Origin: Robiginitalea sp. SC105
GTDB lineage: Bacteria > Bacteroidota > Bacteroidia > Flavobacteriales > Flavobacteriaceae
Length of the DNA stretch: 64,000 bases
Direction: 5' to 3'
NCBI RefSeq assembly: GCF_014243345.1
Contig: NZ_JACLZF010000001.1
Location: forward strand, 1,724,682 to 1,788,681
Shown piece by piece: positions 34,133 through 41,987 of the stretch. Numbering within the stretch: position 1 is the first letter of the stretch; each line of letters opens with the position of its first letter. Below the pieces are notes generated by a model. That model saw only the letters and a list, made by a program, of their open reading frames with translations, was not told the DNA's origin and did no database searches. The translations under genes were made by a program, and so were the position numbers.

Positions 34133-35008
34133 ATGACAAACAGCAACCTTAAATATCAATATGCACGGCTCAGTATCGCGGAGAAGATCATCGTGGTCAA
34201 CCTGGTGGTTTATATCGTTTTCGGGCTGGCAGGTTTCCTGCTGGACCTCCCGGGGAGGAGCCTCGAACGCTGGTTTGAGCTTCCAAAGGACTTCTTCGAA
34301 TTCCTGACCCAGCCGTGGTCGCTGGTGACCTATTCTTTTTTGCACGGGGGGCTGTTGCATATTTTTTTCAATATGCTGATGCTCTTTTATGTGGGGCGGA
34401 TCTTTCTGAACTTTTACGGACCCAGGCGGTTTGTAAACGTGTATTTTCTGGGCGTAATGCTCGGGGGTGCCTTCTTCCTGGCAGCCTACAATATTTTCCC
34501 CGTTTTTTACCAGAGCCAGTCGCCCCTCATCGGGGCTTCCGCCGGGGTAATGGCCGTCCTGATCTTTGTCTGCACCTACATCCCCCACCAGCAGGTACGC
34601 CTGCTTTTCTTTAACGTCAAGTTGTGGTATATCGGCGCCTTCTTTGTGCTGATGGACCTGGTGCTCATCCCCACCGGGGACAACCCCGGGGGCCGGATCG
34701 CCCACCTGGGCGGCGCGTTGCTGGGCTACCTGTATGCCCGTCGGTCCGCCCAGGGCAGTGACCTGGGGGCCGGGTTCTCCCGTATGCTGGACTGGTTTGC
34801 GGGCCTTTTTGAGAAACGGGAGCGCAAGGCACCCCTCAAGACCGTTTACCGCAAGCAGGACGCAAAAAAGGCCGGCAAGGTGGATTACGACAAGGAAGCC
34901 CGGCAGCGCAAAATCGACACCATTCTGGACAAGATCAGCAAATCCGGTTACGAGAGCCTGACCCAGGACGAAAAGGACTTCCTTTTCAAAGCCGGCAAAG
35001 AAGACTGA
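34133..35008 (+). CDS. Rhomboid-family intramembrane protease with cytosolic tail (second of two)
   Basis: A 291-residue rhomboid protein: YSFLHGGLLHIFFNMLMLFYVG, catalytic GASAGVMAVLIF and RIAHLGGALLGYLYARR. After the last membrane helix comes a basic cytosolic tail of ~85 residues ending in a short helical motif (QRKIDTILDKISKSGYESLTQDEKDFLFKAG) seen in many flavobacterial rhomboids. The ATG directly follows the stop of the first rhomboid gene, so the pair is co-translated and may act as a pair. The two are divergent paralogues, not a recent duplication. Confidence 0.92.
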   Translation: MTNSNLKYQYARLSIAEKIIVVNLVVYIVFGLAGFLLDLPGRSLERWFELPKDFFEFLTQPWSLVTYSFLHGGLLHIFFNMLMLFYVGRIFLNFYGPRRFVNVYFLGVMLGGAFFLAAYNIFPVFYQSQSPLIGASAGVMAVLIFVCTYIPHQQVRLLFFNVKLWYIGAFFVLMDLVLIPTGDNPGGRIAHLGGALLGYLYARRSAQGSDLGAGFSRMLDWFAGLFEKRERKAPLKTVYRKQDAKKAGKVDYDKEARQRKIDTILDKISKSGYESLTQDEKDFLFKAGKED

Positions 35009-35011
35009 TAC

Positions 35012-36028
35012 GTGAACAGGTCAAAACTAACAGCAGGCCTGCTGTACGCCCTGATTCTCTGCAATGCCCTGCTCTTGCTCATCGCGTGTATCAGTTATTA
35101 CCGACTGTTCTGGCCGCCACTGGACCTGTTGAGTATCGGGGTACCCCTGTTGTGGGCGCTCAATGCCATCGGGGTGGTTTACCTCCTGGCCACGCACCGC
35201 CGCCGGGCGCGGTTCCCCGGGCTGATTCTGCTGTTGTCCCTTTTCTCTTTCGGACCCTATTACCGGTTATCCGGACCCGCCGAACGCGTAGGGACGAAAG
35301 GCATCCGGATTGCCAGTTTCAATACCGGCAACACCCGGACCCCCGGTGGCAGGGAGCGGACCACTGCCTTGCAAACGGCCCTGGACCAAATGGATGCGGA
35401 TATCCTGTGTTTCCAGGAGCTAGACCGGCGCAGTTCCTATTCGCTCCCAAGGTATCCCTACCGGGCCATTTCCCCGGATAAACCGGATAAATCCACCCAG
35501 GCCATTTTTTCCACCTACCCCATAGTGGGATCCGGTAATATCGACTTTAACGAATCGGCAAACAATGCGATGTACGCGGACATCGTCGTTGAGGGAGACA
35601 CCATCCGCGTCTACAATGTGCACCTTCAGTCCTACCGGATCAGGTCACCGCGATTAAAACGCTTTATTTTCCGGGACAATGGGATGACTTTTCTTAAACG
35701 AATTCAGGCGGTTGCCAACCTGCACGTTGAACAAGCCCAGTTGGTCAAGGAGCACCAGGAAAGTTCCCCGTATCGGTCAGTGATTTGCGGGGACTTCAAC
35801 GCCACCCCTTTTTCCCGGACCCACCGGATCCTCTCAAAAGGGTTAAACGATAGTTTCGGGGAAGCCGGATCCGGTTATGCCGGCACCTATAGCCGCCGCG
35901 GCATCCCGTTCCGCATCGATTTTATCCTCGCGGATCTCCGCATGGAGGTGTTGCGCCACCAGACCCACGACATCCGCCTTTCGGATCACCTCCCCGTTTC
36001 AGCCACCCTGCGCCTCCATAGCCAGTAA
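35012..36028 (+). CDS. Membrane-anchored endonuclease/exonuclease/phosphatase family protein
   Basis: A 338-residue protein with three N-terminal hydrophobic helices (residues ~8-95) followed by an extracytoplasmic EEP domain. The domain motifs are IRIASFNTGN, ADILCFQELDRR (metal-binding Glu), VYNVHLQS, VICGDFNATPFS and, at the end, IRLSDHLPVSA (catalytic His). The family includes nucleases and phosphodiesterases; the substrate is unknown. The start is GTG at 35012, 3 bp after the rhomboid stop. Its 3' end overlaps the convergent DUF6122 gene by 30 bp. Confidence 0.88.
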   Translation: MNRSKLTAGLLYALILCNALLLLIACISYYRLFWPPLDLLSIGVPLLWALNAIGVVYLLATHRRRARFPGLILLLSLFSFGPYYRLSGPAERVGTKGIRIASFNTGNTRTPGGRERTTALQTALDQMDADILCFQELDRRSSYSLPRYPYRAISPDKPDKSTQAIFSTYPIVGSGNIDFNESANNAMYADIVVEGDTIRVYNVHLQSYRIRSPRLKRFIFRDNGMTFLKRIQAVANLHVEQAQLVKEHQESSPYRSVICGDFNATPFSRTHRILSKGLNDSFGEAGSGYAGTYSRRGIPFRIDFILADLRMEVLRHQTHDIRLSDHLPVSATLRLHSQ

Positions 36029-36325
36029 GAGGCAATCCGCACTGTCCGCGGCGATGTGGATCATCAGGCCCAGGCCCAGCAGCCGGGTTTTCCGGAAAAG
36101 CAACAGGGCGACATACACAGCTATCGCGAAGTATGAATGCAGCGGGTGGTACCCGATACTGCATCGCCCAGGGTCAAAAACCGGGTCGGCCAGCAGGTGG
36201 TCCAGATCAATGAGCAGCCCTGCCAGCAGGATGCCCAACACCAGCCAGCTTTTCCGTGGATACCATCCGAAAGCCACCAGGATGGGCAAGCCAAAGTGCA
36301 GACCGTAATGTACCGCTTCCCGCAT
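35999..36325 (-). CDS. DUF6122 membrane protein
   Basis: A 108-residue protein with three or four hydrophobic helices. The conserved loop GLLIDLDHLLADPVFDPGRCSIGYHPLHS is typical of the Bacteroidetes DUF6122 group and resembles the Asp/His-rich site of YdjM-like membrane hydrolases. Activity is unproven. It is last in the minus run parA to DUF6122, one base after the WbqC gene, and its end overlaps the EEP gene on the other strand by 30 bp. Confidence 0.78.
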   Translation of the reverse strand: MREAVHYGLHFGLPILVAFGWYPRKSWLVLGILLAGLLIDLDHLLADPVFDPGRCSIGYHPLHSYFAIAVYVALLLFRKTRLLGLGLMIHIAADSADCLLLAMEAQGG

Positions 36326-36326
36326 C

Positions 36327-36950
36327 CTATCCGTTGAGTTGGACCTGCATCAGGTAGTCCCGGGTTGCGGGGCCTTCGTTGAACAACAGGTCCAGGGCGC
36401 TCACATTCGGGATAAAACCGTGCCGCTGGGTAAATACCTGAGGATAGGGGGGGAGCTCCGCGGGGATTTCCGATTTGGCATCCACGAGGAACCTGAGGTC
36501 CGCCACCCCTGTCGGGGCCGCTTCGTATTTTTCCGTTTTCCGGACAGGGAACTCCAACCCCAGGAGTTTGCAGAGGATTTCCACCGTCGCCAGGTTTAGC
36601 TCCAGCAACCGGTCAAAGCGGGACTCAAACAGGGGCAACAGGTCGGCTTCGTAGAACTCAAAAAACGGTGCCGAACGATACGCGGTCTGCAGTCCCCGCC
36701 AGTGCTGCCGCTGCCAGTTATAGGTGTTGTCCAGGCAGACGTCCCGGTAACGCTGTCGTCCTGAAGTTCCGCCTGTGTGCCGGATAGGCAGGTTGAGCAT
36801 TTGCTTCCCCTGGTCCGTGCAGATGTAGCAGCGGTTTCGATAGGTCTGCTTTTGGTAGTTGTCCCACACCTCCCAAACCACTTCTGCCCGGGCCACCCGG
36901 GACAGGGTCAGGCAATTGGGGAAATATACCGGGTGCAGGAGCTCGGCCAT
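36327..36950 (-). CDS. WbqC-like family protein
   Basis: A 207-residue member of the WbqC-like family, whose named member is linked to O-antigen synthesis but whose reaction is unknown. Typical segments are HPVYFPNCLTLSRVARAEVVWEVWDNYQKQTYRNRC, MLNLPIRHTGG, YNWQRQHWRGLQTAYRSAPFFEFY and LLELNLATVEILCKLLG. I use the ATG at 36950 because the longer frame from 37004 overlaps lepB. It lies 7 bp after lepB in a conserved flavobacterial order. Confidence 0.88.
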   Translation of the reverse strand: MAELLHPVYFPNCLTLSRVARAEVVWEVWDNYQKQTYRNRCYICTDQGKQMLNLPIRHTGGTSGRQRYRDVCLDNTYNWQRQHWRGLQTAYRSAPFFEFYEADLLPLFESRFDRLLELNLATVEILCKLLGLEFPVRKTEKYEAAPTGVADLRFLVDAKSEIPAELPPYPQVFTQRHGFIPNVSALDLLFNEGPATRDYLMQVQLNG

Positions 36951-36957
36951 GGCAGGG

Positions 36958-38667
36958 TCAGGCCTTGTTCCGGTTCCGGCGCCGGCGGCGGACCAGGAAA
37001 TCAATCACAAAATAGGCGGCAAGTGCCATCAGGAAATACCGGAAATAGGAGCGGGGTTCCCCCGAACCGCTGACCGTCGTGAAAATCCGGCCCCATCGGG
37101 GCTTCCAGTTTGCGATCCCCTGATTGAAGTTGTCAAAGCTCATCCAGATAAAGACCGGTTTGCCCACGATATGGTTTTCGGGTACATAGCCCCAGGCCCG
37201 ACTGTCCTCCGAATGGTCCCGGTTGTCCCCCATCATCCAGTAGTAATTCTGCTTGAAGGTATAGGTGGTGGCGGGTTCCCCGTTGACCAGTACCCGGTTG
37301 CCGGAAACGCCTACCGTGTTGCCTTCGTAGTCCCGGATGATTTTCTTGTAGAACGGCAGGGTCTCTACCGTCAGGGCCACCTCGTCCCCGGCCGCCGGGA
37401 TATAAATAGGGCCGAACTGGTCGTTGTTCCAGGGATAGAGCGGGCTCTGCGGGAATATATTCCCGCCCGGCACCCCGGCCGGCTCCACCTGTCGCACCAG
37501 GGAGTCCACCCCCGAATAGGCGCGCAGCTTTTCGGCCATGGCGTCAGTCAGTGCCACCACCCTTTCCCGGGTGGGAATTTCCCGGATCTGTGTGATGCCG
37601 GCCGCCCGCACCACATCCAGGGGAAGCCCTTCGGCAGGGGTCAGCATGACAGTCTGCCCATTCTGGTTGTCGTAGTCGTAGATGTACGGCCCGACCATGT
37701 TCAGCTGGGGCCCGCTGAGCCCCTGGGACACATAGGTGCGCAGGAATTCATCCGCGCCAATCTCCTGGAGCCAACGCGTGGAAATGCCCTTTTGCCCGTA
37801 AACCGTGTAGTCGTACATGGGGCGGGCCCGGTCCGAGAGCTGCAGGCGCTTCCCGTCGATATACACATAACCGTCAACCACTTTCAGGGAATCGCCCGGG
37901 GCCCCCACGCAGCGTTTGACGTAATTTGACTTTTTGTCGATGGGCTTTTCCACCCCGCGTTCCGCCCGGAAGAACTGGCGTACTGTATCGGCGGGCCAGC
38001 TGAACACCACGAGGTCGTTTCGGGATACCTTCTGGAATCCCGGCAGCCGCATATAGGGCAGCTGGGGCTTGTTCAGGTAGGAGCGAACCCCGAGCACCGG
38101 GAGCGTATCGTGTACCATGGGAGCTGCCACGGTAGTCATGGGCACCCGGGCCCCGTAATGAAATTTGCTGACCAGCAGCAGGTCCCCGACCCGCAGGGTA
38201 CGTTCCAGGGAGCCGGTGGGGATCACGTAGGGCTGCATGAAGTAGGTATGCACCAGGGTGGCAGCCACAATGGCAAAGACAATGGAACTCACCCATTCCC
38301 CGGAGGCAGACTTCGGATGCAGGTCCCGCTCCGGCAGATAGGTAACCTCCTGCGTATAGTTGATATAGTAGATATAAAAGCCCAGGGTCAGCAGGACGAG
38401 CCAGGTATCGGTCAGGCGGTTCCGGCCAAAGCTCCGGATGGTTTCCACCCAGATTACCGGGAACATCAGCAAGTTGATAATCGGGATAAACAGCAGAAAG
38501 ACCCACCAGCGGGGCCTGCCGATAATCTGCATCAGCACGATCGCATTGTAGATGGGGATCGCAGCTTCCCAGGCCTGACGCCCAGCTTTCTGGTACAATT
38601 TCCAGGTCCCCAGGAAATGAATGACCTGGACAAGAAGAATAAACAGGATCCACTGGGTATAATCCAT
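36958..38667 (-). CDS. lepB: Signal peptidase I, long Bacteroidetes form
   Basis: Removes signal peptides from Sec-exported proteins. The 569 residues are far longer than in E. coli. Three or four hydrophobic helices occupy the first ~145 residues, then the catalytic serine lies in YVIPTGSLERTLRVGD (S153) and the general-base lysine in NYVKRCVGAPGDS (K251). The usual SM pair reads SL. A long insertion precedes the conserved YYWMMGDNRDHSEDSRAWGYVP, and a last hydrophobic helix with a basic tail (FLVRRRRRNRNKA) ends the protein. It sits between dapB and wbqC. Confidence 0.94.
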   Translation of the reverse strand: MDYTQWILFILLVQVIHFLGTWKLYQKAGRQAWEAAIPIYNAIVLMQIIGRPRWWVFLLFIPIINLLMFPVIWVETIRSFGRNRLTDTWLVLLTLGFYIYYINYTQEVTYLPERDLHPKSASGEWVSSIVFAIVAATLVHTYFMQPYVIPTGSLERTLRVGDLLLVSKFHYGARVPMTTVAAPMVHDTLPVLGVRSYLNKPQLPYMRLPGFQKVSRNDLVVFSWPADTVRQFFRAERGVEKPIDKKSNYVKRCVGAPGDSLKVVDGYVYIDGKRLQLSDRARPMYDYTVYGQKGISTRWLQEIGADEFLRTYVSQGLSGPQLNMVGPYIYDYDNQNGQTVMLTPAEGLPLDVVRAAGITQIREIPTRERVVALTDAMAEKLRAYSGVDSLVRQVEPAGVPGGNIFPQSPLYPWNNDQFGPIYIPAAGDEVALTVETLPFYKKIIRDYEGNTVGVSGNRVLVNGEPATTYTFKQNYYWMMGDNRDHSEDSRAWGYVPENHIVGKPVFIWMSFDNFNQGIANWKPRWGRIFTTVSGSGEPRSYFRYFLMALAAYFVIDFLVRRRRRNRNKA

Positions 38668-38719
38668 AGGAGTCTTTTGTTTTCAAATAACGCCCAATAG
38701 GGGCTTTCTACTATAGTGC

Positions 38720-39421
38720 TTAACGGAGGTTTAACACATCTTTCATGCTGTAAACCCCTTTTTTGCCAACCAGCCATTCGGCAGCAACCAACGCCCCCAG
38801 GGCGAAGCCTTCCCGATTGTGCGCCGTATGGGTAATGTCAATCCGGTCCACGGAGGAATTCCAGGATACCACATGCGTCCCGGGTACATCCCCCAACCTT
38901 CGGGACTGTACCGGCAGTTCCCTGTCCGTTTCCGGGTCCGGGCTCCAGCTGTCATAGTCCGTATGCGAAAGGACCCCCTCTGCCAGCGTGATGGCTGTGC
39001 CGCTGGGGGCATCCAGTTTCTGGGTGTGGTGGGTCTCCACGATGGAAGCCCGGTAGCCGGGGTTTTTTGCCATCAGCCCGGCCAGGTATTCGTTCAGGCT
39101 GAAAAAGAGATTCACCCCGAGGCTGAAATTGGAGGCATAGATAAAGGCGCCTCCGAGCTTTTCGCATTTCCGGGTAATCTCCCCGTACCGTTCAAGCCAG
39201 CCCGTAGTCCCCGATATTACCGGCACCCCGGCTTCCAGGCATCGGGCAATATTGTCAAAGGCTGCTTCGGGGCTGCTGAAATCGATGGCGACATCGAGTT
39301 CGCCAAAAGGGACCACATCACCAGGCCCGTCGATACGCGCCCGGATCTCGTGCCCCCTGCCCGGGGCGAGGCCTTCAATCATTTTTCCCATCTTTCCGTA
39401 TCCGAATAGTCCTATTTTCAT
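38720..39421 (-). CDS. dapB: 4-hydroxy-tetrahydrodipicolinate reductase
   Basis: Reduces hydroxy-tetrahydrodipicolinate with NAD(P)H in lysine and diaminopimelate synthesis. The 233-residue protein has the nucleotide-binding start KIGLFGYGKMGKMIE, DFSSPEAAFDN, VISGTTGW, FSLGVNLFF and the substrate motif VETHHTQKLDAPSGTA, with the catalytic His-His pair and Lys. Length fits the shorter Bacteroidetes enzymes. It is 4 bp downstream of the DUF5683 gene and shares the parA to wbqC transcript direction. Confidence 0.96.
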   Translation of the reverse strand: MKIGLFGYGKMGKMIEGLAPGRGHEIRARIDGPGDVVPFGELDVAIDFSSPEAAFDNIARCLEAGVPVISGTTGWLERYGEITRKCEKLGGAFIYASNFSLGVNLFFSLNEYLAGLMAKNPGYRASIVETHHTQKLDAPSGTAITLAEGVLSHTDYDSWSPDPETDRELPVQSRRLGDVPGTHVVSWNSSVDRIDITHTAHNREGFALGALVAAEWLVGKKGVYSMKDVLNLR

Positions 39422-39425
39422 ATCG

Positions 39426-40172
39426 TCAGAATCGCAGGTTCACGGCCAGCCCGTAATGGGGGTTTCCGTTGATGGGGTTGGTTTCCAGGTAGGGTGTTAC
39501 CTCCATGCTCAGGTCCTCATCCACGTTGTATTGTTTCAGGTGTGCATCCACATTGGCGTCTATGATGTTGAGGGCATAGAGGCCAATGGTGATCAGCAGG
39601 GCGAGGTCGCGATCCCGCTGGTAGCGCTCCTGGGCGTCCTGCAGGGCTTCGTCCGAAAAATCCGGGGTAGTCGGGGTCACGTTGTCGTCCTTGTTGAGGT
39701 CGTAAAACTCATCATCGGTGAAACCGGCCCGGCGACGTTTGAAGGCAGTCCGGAAGCGGTCGTACAAGTCGTCGTTGTAGATGTAGACATAGGTCCCTGT
39801 ACCAATGGCGGCCCAGACGATCGGGGCCTTCCAGTACCGGCGGTTGTAGATCTGCCCAAGGCCGGGAAGTACGGCCGAAAAGAAGGCCGCCTTGCTGGGG
39901 GCCAGCGGGTTTATCTCCTGTTTTTCCACCTTTTCGAAACGGATCCCGCTTCCTGCCATCTGCCGCTGCACGGCTTCTTCATCCCGGTTGCGAAGGGAAT
40001 CGGCAACTCGCTGGCGGGCCGCGGAATCGGCCTCCTGCTCCAAGGCGAGGGAATCGGCTACCTGTTGGCGGGCCAGCGAATCCTGAGGAACCTCCCGGGC
40101 ATTGGTTTCCTGGGCCTGCAGCCCAGGGCCAAGACCGGCCAGCAGAAGGAACAAACAGGCGGCCTTAGTCAC
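39426..40172 (-). CDS. DUF5683 envelope protein
   Basis: A 248-residue exported protein with a signal peptide (residues 1-20, GLGPGLQAQ). A low-complexity stretch with repeated ADSL/ADSA motifs (~30-65) precedes the DUF5683 domain: NPLAPSKAAFFSAVLPGLGQIYNRRYWKAPIVWAAIGTG, then two hydrophobic helices, and a C-terminal EVTPYLETNPINGNPHYGLAVNLRF that resembles an outer-membrane beta segment. No function is known. Its start overlaps the end of parB by 8 bp, part of a conserved parA-parB-DUF5683-dapB-lepB order. Confidence 0.85.
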   Translation of the reverse strand: MTKAACLFLLLAGLGPGLQAQETNAREVPQDSLARQQVADSLALEQEADSAARQRVADSLRNRDEEAVQRQMAGSGIRFEKVEKQEINPLAPSKAAFFSAVLPGLGQIYNRRYWKAPIVWAAIGTGTYVYIYNDDLYDRFRTAFKRRRAGFTDDEFYDLNKDDNVTPTTPDFSDEALQDAQERYQRDRDLALLITIGLYALNIIDANVDAHLKQYNVDEDLSMEVTPYLETNPINGNPHYGLAVNLRF

Positions 40173-41064
40173 CGGTTATCCGTTTTTTCAGCCTTCTGAA
40201 TTCTTCTTTGTTATGAAAGGGGATGGTGATCTTCCCTTTGCCCTTGTCGGAAGCCTGTACGGAAACGGCTGCATCCAGGTAATTCTTCAGGATGGCCAGG
40301 CCGTCAGATGCAAATTCGGGCAATTCGGTGTTTTTGGCGCTTTTTTTGGGCGGGGTTTTTTCCCCCAGGGACCGGACCAGCGCCTCGGTCTGGCGAACCG
40401 ACAGGTTGTCGGCAATGATTTTTTCATAGACCCGAAGCTGCTCCGAGCGGTTTTCCAGGTTCACCAGGCAGCGTCCGTGGCCCATGCTGATAAACCCGTC
40501 CCGCATCCCGGTTTGTACGATGGGGTCCAGCTTCAGCAACCGGAGGTAATTGGTAACCGTACTCCGTTTTTTGCCCACGCGGTCGCTCAGTTTCTCCTGT
40601 GTCAGGCCAATCTCCTCGATGAGGCGTTGGTAGGACAGGGCGATTTCCACGGGGTCCAGGTCCTGGCGCTGGATGTTTTCCACCAGGGCCATCTCCAGGG
40701 TTTCTTGGTCGTTGGCGATCCGGATATAAGCGGGGATGCGTTCCATGCCAATCCGGCGGGATGCCCGGTAGCGTCGTTCCCCGGAGACCAGCTGGTATTT
40801 GTCAAAGCCCAGTTTCCGCACCGTAATCGGTTGGATGACTCCCAGTTCCCGGATGGAGGAGGCGAGCTCGTCCAGGGCTTCATCGTTGAAATTGGACCGC
40901 GGCTGGAAGGGATTTACCTCAATGCTTTCGATATCGAGTTCGACGATGCTGCCCACCACCTTATCCGCATTTTTGTCGGATACGGACTGGATGTCATTCT
41001 CCGGGTCCTTCAATAAGGCCGAAAGCCCCCGGCCCAGAGCCTGTTTTTTGGTCGCTTTTGCCAT
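40165..41064 (-). CDS. parB: Chromosome partitioning protein ParB
   Basis: A 299-residue CTP-dependent DNA clamp that binds parS and spreads to organise the origin region. It begins KKQALGRGLSALL, then IELDIESIEVNPFQPRSNF and the CTPase motif LVSGERRYRASRRIG. The helix-turn-helix is LTQEKLSDRVGKKRSTVTNYLRLLKL, followed by ISMGHGRCLV. The C-terminal dimer domain ends the protein. It shares one base with the parA stop region (overlap at 41064). I found no parS sequence in the window. Confidence 0.95.
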   Translation of the reverse strand: MAKATKKQALGRGLSALLKDPENDIQSVSDKNADKVVGSIVELDIESIEVNPFQPRSNFNDEALDELASSIRELGVIQPITVRKLGFDKYQLVSGERRYRASRRIGMERIPAYIRIANDQETLEMALVENIQRQDLDPVEIALSYQRLIEEIGLTQEKLSDRVGKKRSTVTNYLRLLKLDPIVQTGMRDGFISMGHGRCLVNLENRSEQLRVYEKIIADNLSVRQTEALVRSLGEKTPPKKSAKNTELPEFASDGLAILKNYLDAAVSVQASDKGKGKITIPFHNKEEFRRLKKRITGD

Positions 41065-41837
41065 TATACGGTTTGCCTGTTTTTCTGCAGCAGTTCGTGG
41101 GCCATATTCAGGTAATTCGTCGCCCCCTTGCTGCTGGCGTCATACTTGATGATGCTCTCCCCGTAACTGGGTGCTTCCCCCAGGCGGACGTTCCGCTGGA
41201 TAATCGTTTCGAATACCATGTCTCCGAAATGTTTCTTGACTTCCTCCACTACCTGGTTGGAAAGCCGCAGCCGGGCATCGTACATGGTCAGCAGCATCCC
41301 CTCTATATCCAGGTCCGGGTTATGGATCCGCTGGACGCTTTTGATGGTATTGAGCAGTTTTCCAAGGCCTTCCAGGGCGAAATACTCGCATTGGATGGGG
41401 ATGATCACCGAATCGGCCGCGGTCAGCGCATTCAGGGTCAGCAGCCCCAGGGACGGGGCACAGTCGATCAGCACGTAGTCGTACCGGTGCCGAACGCTTT
41501 CGATGGCCTTCTTGAGCATGGATTCCCGCATGTCCTGGTCCACGAGTTCAATCTCGATGGCCACCAGGTCAATATGCGCCGGGATCAGGTCCACGTTCGG
41601 GGAACTGGTCGCAATGATGCAATCCTCTGCGGACCGCGTGTGCTCTAGCAGCTGGTAGCTGCCCAGGGAGATCTCGTCCGCGTCCACGCCAAGGCCTGAA
41701 GTGGCGTTGGCCTGTGGGTCCGCATCAATGAGCAATACCTTCTTTTCAAGCACCCCCAGGGAGGCTGCCAGATTCACCGTGGTGGTCGTTTTACCGACCC
41801 CTCCTTTCTGATTCGCAATAGCAATAGTCTTGCCCAT
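41064..41837 (-). CDS. parA: Chromosome partitioning ATPase ParA/Soj
   Basis: A 257-residue deviant Walker-type ATPase that moves the ParB-origin complex. The P-loop is KGGVGKTTTTVNLAASLG (residues ~11-28), followed by VLLIDADPQANATSGLG and DYVLIDCAPSLGLLT; IPIQCEYFALEGLG is the switch region. Length is normal for a chromosomal Soj without an N-terminal HTH. It is the first gene of the run to 35999. A possible weak -7 box (TATTTTTA) lies in the 150-bp gap upstream. Confidence 0.96.
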   Translation of the reverse strand: MGKTIAIANQKGGVGKTTTTVNLAASLGVLEKKVLLIDADPQANATSGLGVDADEISLGSYQLLEHTRSAEDCIIATSSPNVDLIPAHIDLVAIEIELVDQDMRESMLKKAIESVRHRYDYVLIDCAPSLGLLTLNALTAADSVIIPIQCEYFALEGLGKLLNTIKSVQRIHNPDLDIEGMLLTMYDARLRLSNQVVEEVKKHFGDMVFETIIQRNVRLGEAPSYGESIIKYDASSKGATNYLNMAHELLQKNRQTV

Positions 41838-41987
41838 TTGACACGTAAGTTAGGGGTTAAAAATACGATTATTTGGGTTCCGGGAAAACGTAAATTGTTA
41901 ACATGGGGTGAATAACTTTCCGTATTCGCGGCCTTTTCGCACTGCAGTTGGTCGGGAACCTCCCGGGGGGCAAAACGCGGGGAGAGA

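Noticed and set aside
31790-34705. A 971-codon minus-strand open frame across mutL and the rhomboid genes.
   Set aside because: It is antisense to three well-supported genes and crosses their boundaries. The product has no family features.
40165-41837. Possible replication origin or parS next to parAB.
   Set aside because: I found no parS-like palindrome (TGTTTCACGTGAAACA type) and no DnaA-box cluster or dnaA gene, so no origin can be claimed.
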